Of a DNA stretch of 64,000 bases, positions 39,910-49,204 are shown one piece after another. The notes under the pieces are model-generated. The model did not search any database. It had not been told where the DNA came from and worked only from the letters and a program-made list of their open reading frames with translations. A program made the position numbers and the translations under genes. The stretch lies in assembly GCF_000411975.1 (NCBI RefSeq), contig NZ_ASXG01000170.1, positions 1 through 64,000 of the forward strand. The letters are read 5' to 3'. This stretch comes from Amycolatopsis orientalis DSM 43388. GTDB lineage: Bacteria > Actinomycetota > Actinomycetes > Mycobacteriales > Pseudonocardiaceae. Numbering within the stretch: the stretch's first letter is position 1; each line of letters opens with the position of its first letter.

Positions 39910-41901
39910 TCACTTGCGCCAGCGGAACGGGACCTCGGTCGGCTGCCCGGTGGGCCCGAAGTCGGCCGGGCCGTCGTCCTGGTGGTCAGGGTGCTCGTCG
40001 AACCACCCGCGAGCGTCCCCGACCGGGATGCCGCGGGGCGGGGTCGCCGCGTCGTCGGTCGGGGTGGGAGCGCCGTAGTCCGGCACCGGCGGTACGGCGG
40101 ATTCCTTGCCTGGGAAGACCGGCAGCTCGTCCCGATGAGGCCGCGCCGGCGGCGGGCTGGACGGGCCGGTCTCTTGCCCCGGAAAGACCGGCAACGCCCG
40201 CCCGTCCGGCCCGGTCTCAGTCGGCCGCCGACGTCCGCTGGGCTGCGGCAGCTGGAACGGCGCACCGGCCGCGGGCGGATTCGTCGGCTGCGCGGCGGGT
40301 GCGGGCGGATTTGGCGGCTCCACGCTGGGCGCGGGAGGAGCTGACGGCTGCTGATGCTGCACCGGCTGGTTCACGGGCGGGACCGGTGCAGGCGGATTCG
40401 CCGACTCCGCGCCAGGTGCGGGAGGGACCGTCGGCTGATGCGGTGCCGGAGGATTCGCGGGTCCCGGTTGCACCGCCCCAGCTGTGGGCAGGTTCGGCGA
40501 CTCCGCGCTCGGCGAGGCAGGAGCCGTCGGCTGATGCTGCGCTGGAGGATTCGGAACCGCTGCGGACGGGCTTGATTCCGAGCTGGGGGCCGGGGGATTC
40601 ACGGGTGGGACTGCAAAACCGGAGGCGGGCGAGTTCGCCGACTTCCCACCAGGAACCGGCTGCTGCGCCTCAGCGTTGACCGGCGGAACCGGTTGCACGG
40701 CCCCAGCAGCGGGCGGGTTCGCCGACTCCGCAGTGGGAACTGTCGGCGAAGGCTGCTGCACCGGCGCGACCGGGGGCTGTTGCCCGGTCGAGGTCTGCGG
40801 GGCAGGGGCAGGCACCGCGCCGTACTGCTGCGCCCCGGGCTGAGGAACCTGGCCGTGCGGGGCCGCCGGCTGTCCCTGCCAACCGGACAGCGGGGGCGCC
40901 TCATGCCGACCCTGCGCCGGGCCAGCCGGATTCCCCTGTGGCGGCAACGTTTCCGCCGGACGGGCGGGTTGACGCGGCTCGTGCACGTACGGCTTCGGCT
41001 GCCACGCCTGCCTCGCTCGCAATTGCGGATCGATCGGCGCGGGGGCTCCGGGCTGCACGGATGGAGCCGTCCCGCTGGGCACGGGCGAGTCCGCTGCCTC
41101 TTCGGGCGCAGGCGGAGCGGCAGGTTCGACCGGGTCCGTCGCCTCGGCAGGGACCGGCTCGGGGGCCTGCTTAGCTGGCGGAACCGGCTCTTCCGGCGGA
41201 GAAGGAGCGACCTGGCCAGGATCCGCCGAGCTACGCACCGCGTCTTCCGGCGGGCGCGCCACCGGGCCAGCCGCTGCCGGGGACGGGCCGGGTTCCCCCG
41301 CCGAACCCTCGGTCCCGTGCGGCACCGAGCGCCACACCGGTGCCGGACCGATGTTCATCGGCACCGGCGCGGCCAGCGGGCCCGCCGGCGGAGCCTCCCC
41401 CGCAGGCGCCGGGCCGGCGGCGGCCGGGCGCGGGATCGGGTCCAGGCAGGACACCAGCACCGTCGTGTGGTCCGGGTCCTGGACCTTCCGGCCGCTCCGT
41501 TCCCGGTAGACCATCTCCCCCTCGGCATCCATCTCCACCAGGTAGCCGGCCTCCGCGAGCTGTTCCTCGTCGAGATCCACCAAGCGCTCGTAGCGCGACG
41601 GAACCACCCGGTACACCGGCCACGACAGCCGGGCGTGCTCGGCGTGGAACTGGGCCAGCAAGGCCGCCATCTGCTGCTGCCACGGAAGCGACATGCCCTC
41701 TGCCAGGGAACGCGGCAGGACGACGTACCCGCCGTCCACGCCGGGCATCCCCTGGTTCAGCAAGTCCGCCAGCGGGGTGCTGGACGCGGGATGCGCGGAC
41801 TGACGCGGCGGCTGCGGTGCGCCGAACAGCGCCGCCGGGTCCTGGGGCTCGCTCTGGCCTGATTTGCCGCGCTTGCCGAATTTCCGTGCCACGTGTGCCA
41901 T
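39910..41901 (-). CDS. proline-rich protein at the end of the type IV secretion-like operon
   Basis: A 663-residue protein. The first ~150 residues are folded-looking: a basic start (MAHVARKFGKRGKSG), then DGGYVVLPRSLAEGMSLPWQ, RLSWPVYRVVPSRYERLVDL and EAGYLVEMDAEGEMVYRERS. From ~170 to ~590 it is Pro/Ala/Gln-rich with irregular repeats of SANPPA/ESPNLP/NPPAP type. A short C-terminal segment ends PTEVPFRWRK. It has no signal peptide or membrane segment. ATG 41901 is used; GTG 41922 is possible. A hairpin lies between it and the hydrolase gene. The long disordered region suggests an adaptor or scaffold; its function is unknown. Confidence 0.75.
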   Translation of the reverse strand: MAHVARKFGKRGKSGQSEPQDPAALFGAPQPPRQSAHPASSTPLADLLNQGMPGVDGGYVVLPRSLAEGMSLPWQQQMAALLAQFHAEHARLSWPVYRVVPSRYERLVDLDEEQLAEAGYLVEMDAEGEMVYRERSGRKVQDPDHTTVLVSCLDPIPRPAAAGPAPAGEAPPAGPLAAPVPMNIGPAPVWRSVPHGTEGSAGEPGPSPAAAGPVARPPEDAVRSSADPGQVAPSPPEEPVPPAKQAPEPVPAEATDPVEPAAPPAPEEAADSPVPSGTAPSVQPGAPAPIDPQLRARQAWQPKPYVHEPRQPARPAETLPPQGNPAGPAQGRHEAPPLSGWQGQPAAPHGQVPQPGAQQYGAVPAPAPQTSTGQQPPVAPVQQPSPTVPTAESANPPAAGAVQPVPPVNAEAQQPVPGGKSANSPASGFAVPPVNPPAPSSESSPSAAVPNPPAQHQPTAPASPSAESPNLPTAGAVQPGPANPPAPHQPTVPPAPGAESANPPAPVPPVNQPVQHQQPSAPPAPSVEPPNPPAPAAQPTNPPAAGAPFQLPQPSGRRRPTETGPDGRALPVFPGQETGPSSPPPARPHRDELPVFPGKESAVPPVPDYGAPTPTDDAATPPRGIPVGDARGWFDEHPDHQDDGPADFGPTGQPTEVPFRWRK

Positions 41902-41959
41902 CCTCTGCCAGCGCGCGGCCACGTGCTCGTGGACAGGCCGCGACTTCGGGGTGAATCCG

Positions 41960-41987
41960 GACCCGCGGCACTGGGCATCCGCGGGTC
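41960..41987 (-). terminator. hairpin between the cell-wall hydrolase and the proline-rich gene
   Basis: GACCCGCGG (41960-41968) pairs with CCGCGGGTC (41979-41987) over a 10-nt loop in the 112-bp gap. It may lower expression of the last gene or mark the end of the main operon. Confidence 0.5.
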
Positions 41988-42013
41988 AAGAGCCGGTGCC
42001 TCCCGCACCCATG

Positions 42014-43012
42014 CTAGACGCCGGGGCGCACCGCCTGCGGCACGACTTCGTGCTCGTCGAACGAGAACGGGCGCACGTGCACCGGCACGCCGGTCTGCTG
42101 GGCCTCGACGATCTTGCCGTCTCCCAGGTACATCGCGACGTGGTGGATGGTCGCCGGGTCGGCCGGGTCGGTGGCGAGGAAAATCAGGTCGCCGGGCTGC
42201 GCCTCGCGCACCGGCAGCATCGCGCCCGCCTTGTACTGGTCCTTCGAAACCCGCGGCAGGATCACGCCCGCCGACTCGTAGGCCCGCAGCATCAGGCCGG
42301 AGCAGTCGTAGGAATCCGGCCCGGTCGCGCCCCAGACGTAGGGCTTGCCCTGCTCGCCGAGCGCGAACTTGATCGCCTGCGCCGCGGCCTGGCTCGGCGG
42401 CAGCGCCGCGCCCATGCCCTGCCCGCAGCCGACCACGTCGGCGACCTGGCCCAGGTTCTGCACCAGCGTGGCCGCCATGGCCTCCCACCGGTGGTAACGG
42501 TCCGGGAAACCGGATCGCTCGACGCGCTGCGCCGCGTCGCCGGGACGCAGGTTTTCCCAGTCCGGGACCGCGAGCAGGACGTCGAAGAATTTGTTGATCG
42601 CGTAATTCGGGTCGGTGACCTGGGCCGGGCTGCCCCAGTTCATCGACGGGCGCATCTGGAAGATGCCGAGCGAATCGCGGTCGCCGTAGTTCACGTTGTG
42701 CAGCCGCGATTCGGTCATCCCGGCCTGGATCGCGACCTGCCACGCGCGCGGCGAGAGGCTGCGCTGCTTGCCGATCGAAATGATCAGCGCGACCGTGTTG
42801 CGCGACTCCTGGTCGAGTTCGGCGGCGTCCGCCCCGCCCTGCTCCGGCTGTCCGGGCTGCGTGGGGCCGATCGCGGCGTCGCACGAGGTCAGCGCGAGCC
42901 CGCCGGCCGCGGCCTGCTGCTGGTCGGTCACCGCCTTCTGCACGACGTTGGTGGTGAGCACGGTGGCAAAAACGGCGGCGATCACCACCGCGACGAGAAT
43001 GGCCAGCTTCAC
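42014..43012 (-). CDS. bifunctional lysozyme-like / NlpC-P60 peptidoglycan hydrolase (VirB1/TcpG-like)
   Basis: A 332-residue wall hydrolase. Residues 1-~25 form a signal anchor (LAILVAVVIAAVFATVLTTN). From ~75 to 190 a lysozyme/transglycosylase-like domain shows AIQAGMTESRLHNVNYGDRD with a candidate catalytic Glu, and LGIFQMRPSMNWG. From ~215 the NlpC/P60 peptidase shows PYVWGATGPDSYDCSGLMLR with the catalytic Cys, GDLIFLATDPADPATIHHVA with His, and a C-terminal His in SFDEHEV. This two-domain layout matches CwlT/TcpG of conjugation systems, which open the wall for the channel. GTG 43012 is only 2 nt after the preceding gene. Confidence 0.9.
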   Translation of the reverse strand: MKLAILVAVVIAAVFATVLTTNVVQKAVTDQQQAAAGGLALTSCDAAIGPTQPGQPEQGGADAAELDQESRNTVALIISIGKQRSLSPRAWQVAIQAGMTESRLHNVNYGDRDSLGIFQMRPSMNWGSPAQVTDPNYAINKFFDVLLAVPDWENLRPGDAAQRVERSGFPDRYHRWEAMAATLVQNLGQVADVVGCGQGMGAALPPSQAAAQAIKFALGEQGKPYVWGATGPDSYDCSGLMLRAYESAGVILPRVSKDQYKAGAMLPVREAQPGDLIFLATDPADPATIHHVAMYLGDGKIVEAQQTGVPVHVRPFSFDEHEVVPQAVRPGV

Positions 43013-43014
43013 GG

Positions 43015-43614
43015 TCAGCTCGCCTGGTCATAGTCCGACACTCGCCACCCCGCCGCGGTTTTGACCACGGTGATGCTGAGTTTCGGACCGTCGGTGGGGA
43101 CCACGACCTTGACCGAACTGGAGTAGGACTGCGCGACCGTCGGGTCGCCGGTGACCTTGGTCGCCGGGATGTTCGCCGGGTCCACAGTGGACATGACGGG
43201 CAGGTACTCGTCAGTGGTGAGCGCGCGCATCCCGTTGAGCCAGTCGGCATTCGTGATGCCCGCCGGATGGTGCACCCAGGCGGTCGCCCACTGTTTCGCG
43301 ACGTTCAACGCCTCCGGGTTCGGCGCCGCCGACGTCGGGGTGACCAGCGGCTGGGTCAGCCGGGTCGGCAGGGTTTCCGTGCTGGGCACCGGGGCCGCGA
43401 CGCCGGTGTGCGGCCCGGCCGAGGCGTTCGGCGAGTTCCCTCCCGGGTGCGCGGACGCCGGTTTGCCCAGCACCTTGGGCAGGACGACGCCGAGCGCGGT
43501 GATCACGATCGCCAGGAAGACCAGCGTGCCCACGAGGTGCCGGGGCGACCGGAGCGGGAAGCCCCACAGGCGGCGGTAGACCGCGGTCCGGCCCCGGTTG
43601 GTGCGGATCGGCAT
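43015..43614 (-). CDS. VirB8/TcpC-like bitopic channel protein
   Basis: A 199-residue protein. A short basic cytosolic start (MPIRTNRGRTAVYRRLWGFP) is followed by one membrane helix (HLVGTLVFLAIVITALGVVL, ~26-45) and a Pro/Ser/Thr linker. An NTF2-like outer domain follows (ALNVAKQWATAWVHHPAGIT near 103; SSSVKVVVPTDGPKLSITVV; AAGWRVSDYDQAS). This is the VirB8/TcpC topology and fold type, normally a central scaffold of type IV channels. It is shorter than TcpC, with a single NTF2-like domain. It starts 3 nt after the TrbL-like gene. Confidence 0.75.
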   Translation of the reverse strand: MPIRTNRGRTAVYRRLWGFPLRSPRHLVGTLVFLAIVITALGVVLPKVLGKPASAHPGGNSPNASAGPHTGVAAPVPSTETLPTRLTQPLVTPTSAAPNPEALNVAKQWATAWVHHPAGITNADWLNGMRALTTDEYLPVMSTVDPANIPATKVTGDPTVAQSYSSSVKVVVPTDGPKLSITVVKTAAGWRVSDYDQAS

Positions 43615-43617
43615 CGG

Positions 43618-45696
43618 TCACCGCCCCATGACCTGGTCGGTGTCGCGGACCTCGATGCCGCGCGACGGGCGGTACAGCACGAACACCGGTTTCCCGGCCA
43701 CGACCTCGGGATCCACCCGGCGCGGCTGGGCCCGGACGCCCTGCGCCGGCACGGTGAACCCGGGCTGGTCCGGGGCCGGGGCGGAGTAGCCGCGATCCGG
43801 CGCGGCCATCCGCGACGGGACGACCACCGGCTCCGGCTCGTCGCTCCACCGCCGGTCGGCGACCGGAGACGTGTCGACCTGGCGGCTTTCCCTGGCCGGC
43901 CGGCGCGCGCCGGCCATCACGTAGTCGCCGGGCGCACCGGCGACCGGGTGGTACTGGCCGAACACCGGCGCGGCTCCGCCGCCGCCCGCGGGCAGCGCAC
44001 CCGCGGCGGACTGCGCGGGACCGACCGCGCCCGGCCACGGCGCCCCGGACCAGGCCGCTGCCGGCCGGGCCGCGCGGGAGCCGTTGTCGAGCCGCTGCGA
44101 GCTGGCGAAAACCGCGGCCTCGGGCCGGTACCGGCCGCCGCCGACGGTCGCGCCGATCGGGCCGCGCTGTTCGCCGTCCACGACGTCGTCGGTGTCGCGG
44201 ATGTTCTGCCAGAACTGGTCCTGCGGCGTTGGCTCGTTCTTCCGGCGGAACCGGGAGAACAGCCCGCCGCCCGGCGTCGGCACCGCGCCGCCGACCATGC
44301 TGACCGACATCTCGACCATCTGCCACAGCCGCCGCGCCGGGCGCCCGACGAGGAACAGCAGCACCGTGATGAGCCCGGCGAGGACCATCTTGGTGAGCAG
44401 GTTGAGCCCGTCGCCCGCGGCGAAGATCGCCTGCAGCAGCAGCGCGTGCACGCCGGCCAGCACCGACAGCACGACCAGGTTGAACGCGATGCCGCCGGCG
44501 ACCTTCAGCACGCGGCGCAGGATCTCCGGGTTCAGCAGCGCGACCAGGCCGATCAACGGCGCGGTGAGCGCGAACAGGCGGATCAGCACCTGCGCGAGCA
44601 GCACGGACGCCTTGGCCAGCAGCTGGAAGAGCGAGTAGACGAGGCTCTGGCCCAGCGCGAGGAACCCGGCGCCGGTGCGGCCGCCCGCCTCGCCGGTGAA
44701 GTAACCAGTGGCGGGGCCGAGTTTGGTGGAGATGTCTTTGAAAGCGGCCTTTTTGGCGTCGACGACGTTCTGTTTCCCGTCGTCGCCGTTGCGCAGTTGT
44801 TCCCAGGTGAAGGCTTGGGCGTCGAGCAGCGGGCGGCCGTACTGGGCCGCCTGCGGCGCGTCCGGCGACCCGAACTCCCCGCGCAGCCAGTTCTTGTAGA
44901 CCACTTCGTTGTGCAAGTCGGTCGGCAGGATGTGCCGCACGACCCGGTTCTCGGACTCGTCCACGAACCCGGCCTGGATGTTCGTGGTGGTCTGCACGAT
45001 CGCTTTGTCGATCGGATCGAAATACCGCAGCATCGCGAGCGACGACGCGGCAAGCCACACGCCGGCCAACGCGTAGAGCGCCCGCTTGCTGACCCCGGCC
45101 AGGTCGCCCCGCCAGATGTTGCGGAACAACATGATCGACAGAATCAGCGCGACCAGCCCGAACAGCTGCGCGTAGATGTTGTTGTAGACCTTCTCCGCGC
45201 CCGACTTCACCGCGTTGTAGATCGGGTTGAGCAAGCCGCCCTCGAGCACCGTGTAGTGCAGCGAGTTGGTGGCGCCGACGATGTTCTTGCCGACATTGAA
45301 CAGCTGGTTGCCCGCCCACGTGTCGATCGTGGAGCTGGGCGAAGCGATTGCCGACAGCGCCGTGCAGTTCGTCTGATACGTGTTCCACACGAATCCGGCG
45401 TAGCTGTAATCGATGTACGGACTGCCCGCCTCGCCGTGGCCTTCGGCGGGGTCGAGCGCGCCGACCATGCCCGCGCCTGGCCGCTCCGGGTTCGGCGGCT
45501 CCCCGCACGCCGCCGCGTTCGCGGAAGGCGCGAACAGCACCGTCTGCAGCCCGATGACCGCCACCACGGCCAGCAACGCCGCGCGGCGGCTGGGGCGGCG
45601 GCCGCCCGGCTTCGGGCCCTCCTTGACGCGTTTGCGCAGCGCGTGCCAGCCGGCGGCGAACGCGAGGACGAACGCCAGCGTGAAAACGGTGTTCAC
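43618..45696 (-). CDS. VirB6/TrbL-like polytopic channel protein
   Basis: A 692-residue membrane protein. It begins with two hydrophobic stretches (FTLAFVLAFAAGWHALRKR; AALLAVVAVIGLQTVLFAPS plus ANAAA), then a Cys-containing outer region (ACGEPPNPE, YQTNCTALS). Six or so helices follow between ~165 and ~460, e.g. AQLFGLVALILSIMLFRNIW and LFALTAPLIGLVALLNPEIL. The C-terminal ~230 residues are a cytosolic Gly/Pro/Arg-rich tail. Layout and context fit TrbL/VirB6/TcpH. GTG 45696 follows GAGGAGG by 6 nt. Confidence 0.85.
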   Translation of the reverse strand: MNTVFTLAFVLAFAAGWHALRKRVKEGPKPGGRRPSRRAALLAVVAVIGLQTVLFAPSANAAACGEPPNPERPGAGMVGALDPAEGHGEAGSPYIDYSYAGFVWNTYQTNCTALSAIASPSSTIDTWAGNQLFNVGKNIVGATNSLHYTVLEGGLLNPIYNAVKSGAEKVYNNIYAQLFGLVALILSIMLFRNIWRGDLAGVSKRALYALAGVWLAASSLAMLRYFDPIDKAIVQTTTNIQAGFVDESENRVVRHILPTDLHNEVVYKNWLRGEFGSPDAPQAAQYGRPLLDAQAFTWEQLRNGDDGKQNVVDAKKAAFKDISTKLGPATGYFTGEAGGRTGAGFLALGQSLVYSLFQLLAKASVLLAQVLIRLFALTAPLIGLVALLNPEILRRVLKVAGGIAFNLVVLSVLAGVHALLLQAIFAAGDGLNLLTKMVLAGLITVLLFLVGRPARRLWQMVEMSVSMVGGAVPTPGGGLFSRFRRKNEPTPQDQFWQNIRDTDDVVDGEQRGPIGATVGGGRYRPEAAVFASSQRLDNGSRAARPAAAWSGAPWPGAVGPAQSAAGALPAGGGGAAPVFGQYHPVAGAPGDYVMAGARRPARESRQVDTSPVADRRWSDEPEPVVVPSRMAAPDRGYSAPAPDQPGFTVPAQGVRAQPRRVDPEVVAGKPVFVLYRPSRGIEVRDTDQVMGR

Positions 45697-45742
45697 GCAG
45701 GCCTCCTCACGGCCGGCGCCAGCCGGCCCGGATCACCGGGGG

Positions 45743-48700
45743 TCATGCGGCATCCCTGCCGGTGCCGCCGCCCTTGCCGCCGGCGCGGGCGTGCCGGTCC
45801 TCTTGCCGTCCGTCGCGCACTGCACCCTCCACCTCGCCGGTCTCTGACGCGAGCGGGTCCGGCGAGCCCAGCAGCTGCTCGTCGGCGAGCCCGACCTCGA
45901 GTTCCGCCTGGAGTTCGAAGTCGTGTTCCAGCTCGTCGTCCTCCGGTGGGGCGGGGACGTACGGTTTGGCCTCGTCCTCGCGGGGTGCCGCGAGTTCGCT
46001 GCCTGCCTTGCCGCGCGCGTCGGGCGAGCCCGGGGTGGTGTCCATGGCCGCGCGCAACGCGTCGAGATGGGGGCCGGAGAAGTCGACGCGGATGCGTTCC
46101 ACGCCGCCGGCTCCGTCGCCGAAGATGAACTGCCGGGGCTCCATGTCGCGTTCGAGCCCGCGCTGGGCGCCGGGACGGCGGCCGAGCGCGGCGACGACCT
46201 GCTCGTAGCCCACGCCGACCGGCACCTTCAGCAGCCGCAGCGCGTCGGCCTGCGCGTCGTCGTCGTCCAGCCGTCCGACGAACACCGAGTCCAGCAGCGC
46301 CACGAAACCCTGGATCTTCAGGAAGTCCGCCGGGATCTGCGAGGACAGCAGCACCCGGACGTTCCACTTCCGCGAGTCGCGGGCGAACCGGTTCATCAGC
46401 ACGCGCCCGGTCGGCACCTCGGACAGGAAGAACGCCTCGTCGATCCAGACGCCCTTGCGCAGTTCCTTCGGCTTCTCGTACACCGACCGCTGGGTCAGCC
46501 ACGCGGCGAGGTTCAGCATTTCCACGCCGAGCGATTCGGCGTCGGTCCAGTATTCGCGCGGCACGCCGTCCTTCGGCAGGGTCAGCCCCGCCATGGTGAG
46601 CACGGTCATCCGGTCGTCGCGGGTCTCGGAGTACGGGTCCGCGTCGGTTTCCGGGATCAGCAGCGCCATCCGCTCGCGCATCTCGTCCAGGAAGTCCGCG
46701 ACCACGACCGCGTGCTCGTGGTGCTCGCTCGAATCCCGCCGCAGCGCGTCGATGACCTGGCCCGGGTCGGCGTCGAACCGGCCGCCGACCGCGCGCACCG
46801 CGCGCAGCAGCACGATCCGGGTCTGCGCCATCCGCGACACCTCGTACGGCAGCACGCCGGTCAGCACGTCGAGCACGAGCCGCCGCCGGGTCGCCCCGGC
46901 CAGCGCCTTTTCGCGCCGCCACGAGCGTTCCGGGTCCTCCTCGTCCATGAAGTGCTCGATCAGCGGATCGGCGACCACGCGGTACGGGTTGAGAATGCCC
47001 GGCTGGGCGTTGAGCAGGTTGATCGGCCGCGCGTACGGCCGGATCTCCGGCAGCTCGCACAGCCGCGACAGCGGGCCGGACGGGTCGAGGATCGTCCAGT
47101 GCGCCCCGGCCCGCAGCGTCTTGTAGACGATGCCGCCGCCGAGGAACGACTTGCCGCCGCCGAGCCCGGCGACCATCGCGGTGAGGCCGGATCCGTCACG
47201 GATCTCCTGTGCCATCCACGGGTCCCAGGCCACTGGCCGCCGCGTCGCGGTGACCGTTTCGCCGAGCAGGATGCCGCGCCGGTCGCCGACCTCCGCGGTC
47301 GCGGTGGGCACCGCCGAAGCCGTCCACACCACCGAGCCGCGGCGCATGTACGCGCCTGAGGCCAGCGGCTCGCCCGGGATGAACTCGCGGGCCATCGCGT
47401 ACTGCGCTTCCGGGTGCTCGATGGCGATCTTCGGCTTGTACAGATCGAGCAGCTGCTGGGCCAGCCGCAGCGCGTCGCGCTCAGTCGGGCCGGACACCGC
47501 GAGCCGCCACCACGACCGCACGCGCGTGGCCAGCGCGGTGAAGCCCGACGTCATCTCGTCGTCGATCTCCAGCACCCGGCCGGCTTGCCGGGCCAGCGAC
47601 TGCGGCGGCTCCAGCTCGTGCTCGTCGGTGTAGTGCTTGACCTGCGAGCGGACCTTGTTCATCTGCCGCTGCAGTTCGCCGGACACCTCTTCCGGTCGCC
47701 GCACGTAGATCCGCGCGGACACCTCGACCGCCGCCGGCAGCCGGTCCGCGTGCTGGATCCACGGGTCGTCGACCTCGGGGATCTGCAGGCCGTGCATCTG
47801 GCCGACGGTGAGCACCGCGAGATGCCGCGAGACCCCGGCGTTGGAGCCGGTGCGGCCGCGCACGGTGACCGTGGGCGCGTACGGCTCGGCGTGGAAATCC
47901 GCCGCGTCGGTGAAGCTGGCGAGGTCCTCGGGCTCCCACGCCGCGCCGGGCACCGCGGGCATGTTCCGCGGCGCGGGCAGGCCCAGCGAGCACGAGCGGT
48001 GCATCAGCCAGGACATCTCCTCGGCGTGCACCGGCCGGCCTTCCAGGCCGGCGCTGCCGATGACCTGGTCGAGGTGCTCGATCTCGGAGTCGAGCGCGGC
48101 CAGCTCGGCGTCGACCGCCTCGGGAAGGATCCGGCGCAGCACCGGCGCGGCGCGTTCGACCGCGCGGTCCACCATGCGCCGGGTCTGCACCTGGACGCCG
48201 AGGTAGACCTCTTTTTCCGCCATCGAGCGGCCCATCAGCTGCTGCTGCTCGCCGATCAGGTAGTCGTCGAACGACAGCGCGCCCGGCACGTCGTTCGGCC
48301 GCCCGACCGCGTTGTGCACGTGCGCCTCGGCCCACATCCGGATCGGGTACGGCCGGTTGGTGACGCGCAGGTGCAGCCATCGGCCCTGCAGTTCGGCGTA
48401 CTGGCCCGCGATGGCCGCGATCAGGTCGCGGCGCTGCGAATCGGAACGGAACGACCAGCGCTGCGGCGCGAGCCGGTACCAGGCGTACACCTCGTACCCG
48501 GTCCGCAGCAGATGCCCGTCGATGCTCCGCGCGGCGATCGACGGCGTGTACGCCGGGATCGCCTGCTCACCGGGCAGCCTGCGGCCCTTGCCGCCGGACT
48601 TCGTGCCGCCGGACGGCGGACGGCCCTGCGGCGGCGCGTTCCACGCACCGGCAGGGACGTCTTGCTCCCGCTTCCCTCGGCTTCCGCCGCGACCGAACAA
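45743..48700 (-). CDS. VirB4/TraC-like secretion ATPase
   Basis: A 985-residue ATPase. The N-terminal ~480 residues resemble the VirB4 membrane-associated domain (DGHLLRTGYEVYAWYRLAPQ near 62). The RecA-like motor has Walker A GLGGGKSFLGGGIVYKTL near 515, WTILDPSGPLSRL, Walker B GVWIDEAFFLSEVPTGR near 745, and a switch region VRVLLSSQIPADFLKIQGF. The last ~100 residues are acidic and disordered. The start is an unusual TTG at 48700, supported by GGGAGG 7 nt upstream; this Shine-Dalgarno overlaps the stop of the preceding gene, indicating translational coupling. It would power assembly or transport. Confidence 0.9.
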   Translation of the reverse strand: MFGRGGSRGKREQDVPAGAWNAPPQGRPPSGGTKSGGKGRRLPGEQAIPAYTPSIAARSIDGHLLRTGYEVYAWYRLAPQRWSFRSDSQRRDLIAAIAGQYAELQGRWLHLRVTNRPYPIRMWAEAHVHNAVGRPNDVPGALSFDDYLIGEQQQLMGRSMAEKEVYLGVQVQTRRMVDRAVERAAPVLRRILPEAVDAELAALDSEIEHLDQVIGSAGLEGRPVHAEEMSWLMHRSCSLGLPAPRNMPAVPGAAWEPEDLASFTDAADFHAEPYAPTVTVRGRTGSNAGVSRHLAVLTVGQMHGLQIPEVDDPWIQHADRLPAAVEVSARIYVRRPEEVSGELQRQMNKVRSQVKHYTDEHELEPPQSLARQAGRVLEIDDEMTSGFTALATRVRSWWRLAVSGPTERDALRLAQQLLDLYKPKIAIEHPEAQYAMAREFIPGEPLASGAYMRRGSVVWTASAVPTATAEVGDRRGILLGETVTATRRPVAWDPWMAQEIRDGSGLTAMVAGLGGGKSFLGGGIVYKTLRAGAHWTILDPSGPLSRLCELPEIRPYARPINLLNAQPGILNPYRVVADPLIEHFMDEEDPERSWRREKALAGATRRRLVLDVLTGVLPYEVSRMAQTRIVLLRAVRAVGGRFDADPGQVIDALRRDSSEHHEHAVVVADFLDEMRERMALLIPETDADPYSETRDDRMTVLTMAGLTLPKDGVPREYWTDAESLGVEMLNLAAWLTQRSVYEKPKELRKGVWIDEAFFLSEVPTGRVLMNRFARDSRKWNVRVLLSSQIPADFLKIQGFVALLDSVFVGRLDDDDAQADALRLLKVPVGVGYEQVVAALGRRPGAQRGLERDMEPRQFIFGDGAGGVERIRVDFSGPHLDALRAAMDTTPGSPDARGKAGSELAAPREDEAKPYVPAPPEDDELEHDFELQAELEVGLADEQLLGSPDPLASETGEVEGAVRDGRQEDRHARAGGKGGGTGRDAA

Positions 48701-48703
48701 CGA

Positions 48704-49192
48704 CTACCTCCCGGCCCGAGCCGCGGGGCGGCTCCGGCGCGCTCGTGGTGCTCCCTGTTTCCCGGCACTCGTGCCGGCTCCGCGACGCGGGTCGCGGTGC
48801 TGGTACTGCCGCCTTCTCTTGTGCTTCGGCAGCGGGCGCTCCGCCCGCACCCGGACCCGGCTGGCGCTCACCGCGCCGCCCTCGCCCGAGGTCCGTTCCC
48901 TCGGCGTGCGCAGTTCCTGGCCCATCATCGCGATCACGGCGCCGAGCGGGCGCTCGTGGCTGATCTTGGCGGTGATCAGCCGGGTGATCACGATCGTGGC
49001 CACGAACGCCCACGCCGTGGAGAAGAACCCGAAACTCCAGCCGAGCCACCGCTCCACGGTGAGCACGACCAGGAAGACCGGAATGCCGACGAGCCATGCC
49101 ACGTATCGGGCTCGCCAGGGAAAAGTCGCCTTCGGCGGGCCGAGCCAGACGGCATCGACCCGGTACACCTCGTCATCGGTCCTGATCCGCAC
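48704..49192 (-). CDS. VirB3/PrgI/TcpE-like small membrane protein
   Basis: A 162-residue protein. It starts RIRTDDEVYRVDAVWLGPPK, then two adjacent membrane helices (YVAWLVGIPVFLVVLTVERW and AWAFVATIVITRLITAKI, ~29-70), followed by SHERPLGAVIAMMGQELRTP and a very basic Arg-rich tail. Two close helices near the N-terminus next to a VirB4 gene is the VirB3/PrgI/TcpE pattern. GTG 49192 is used. It lies between the pilin-like gene (12 nt) and the VirB4 gene (3 nt). Family assignment is by topology and context. Confidence 0.75.
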   Translation of the reverse strand: MRIRTDDEVYRVDAVWLGPPKATFPWRARYVAWLVGIPVFLVVLTVERWLGWSFGFFSTAWAFVATIVITRLITAKISHERPLGAVIAMMGQELRTPRERTSGEGGAVSASRVRVRAERPLPKHKRRRQYQHRDPRRGAGTSAGKQGAPRARRSRPAARAGR

Positions 49193-49204
49193 GCCTGCTC
49201 CGCC

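Noticed and set aside
41340..41954. Plus-strand frames opposite the proline-rich gene
   Set aside because: They are Arg/Pro-rich shadows of the repeated proline codons on the other strand.
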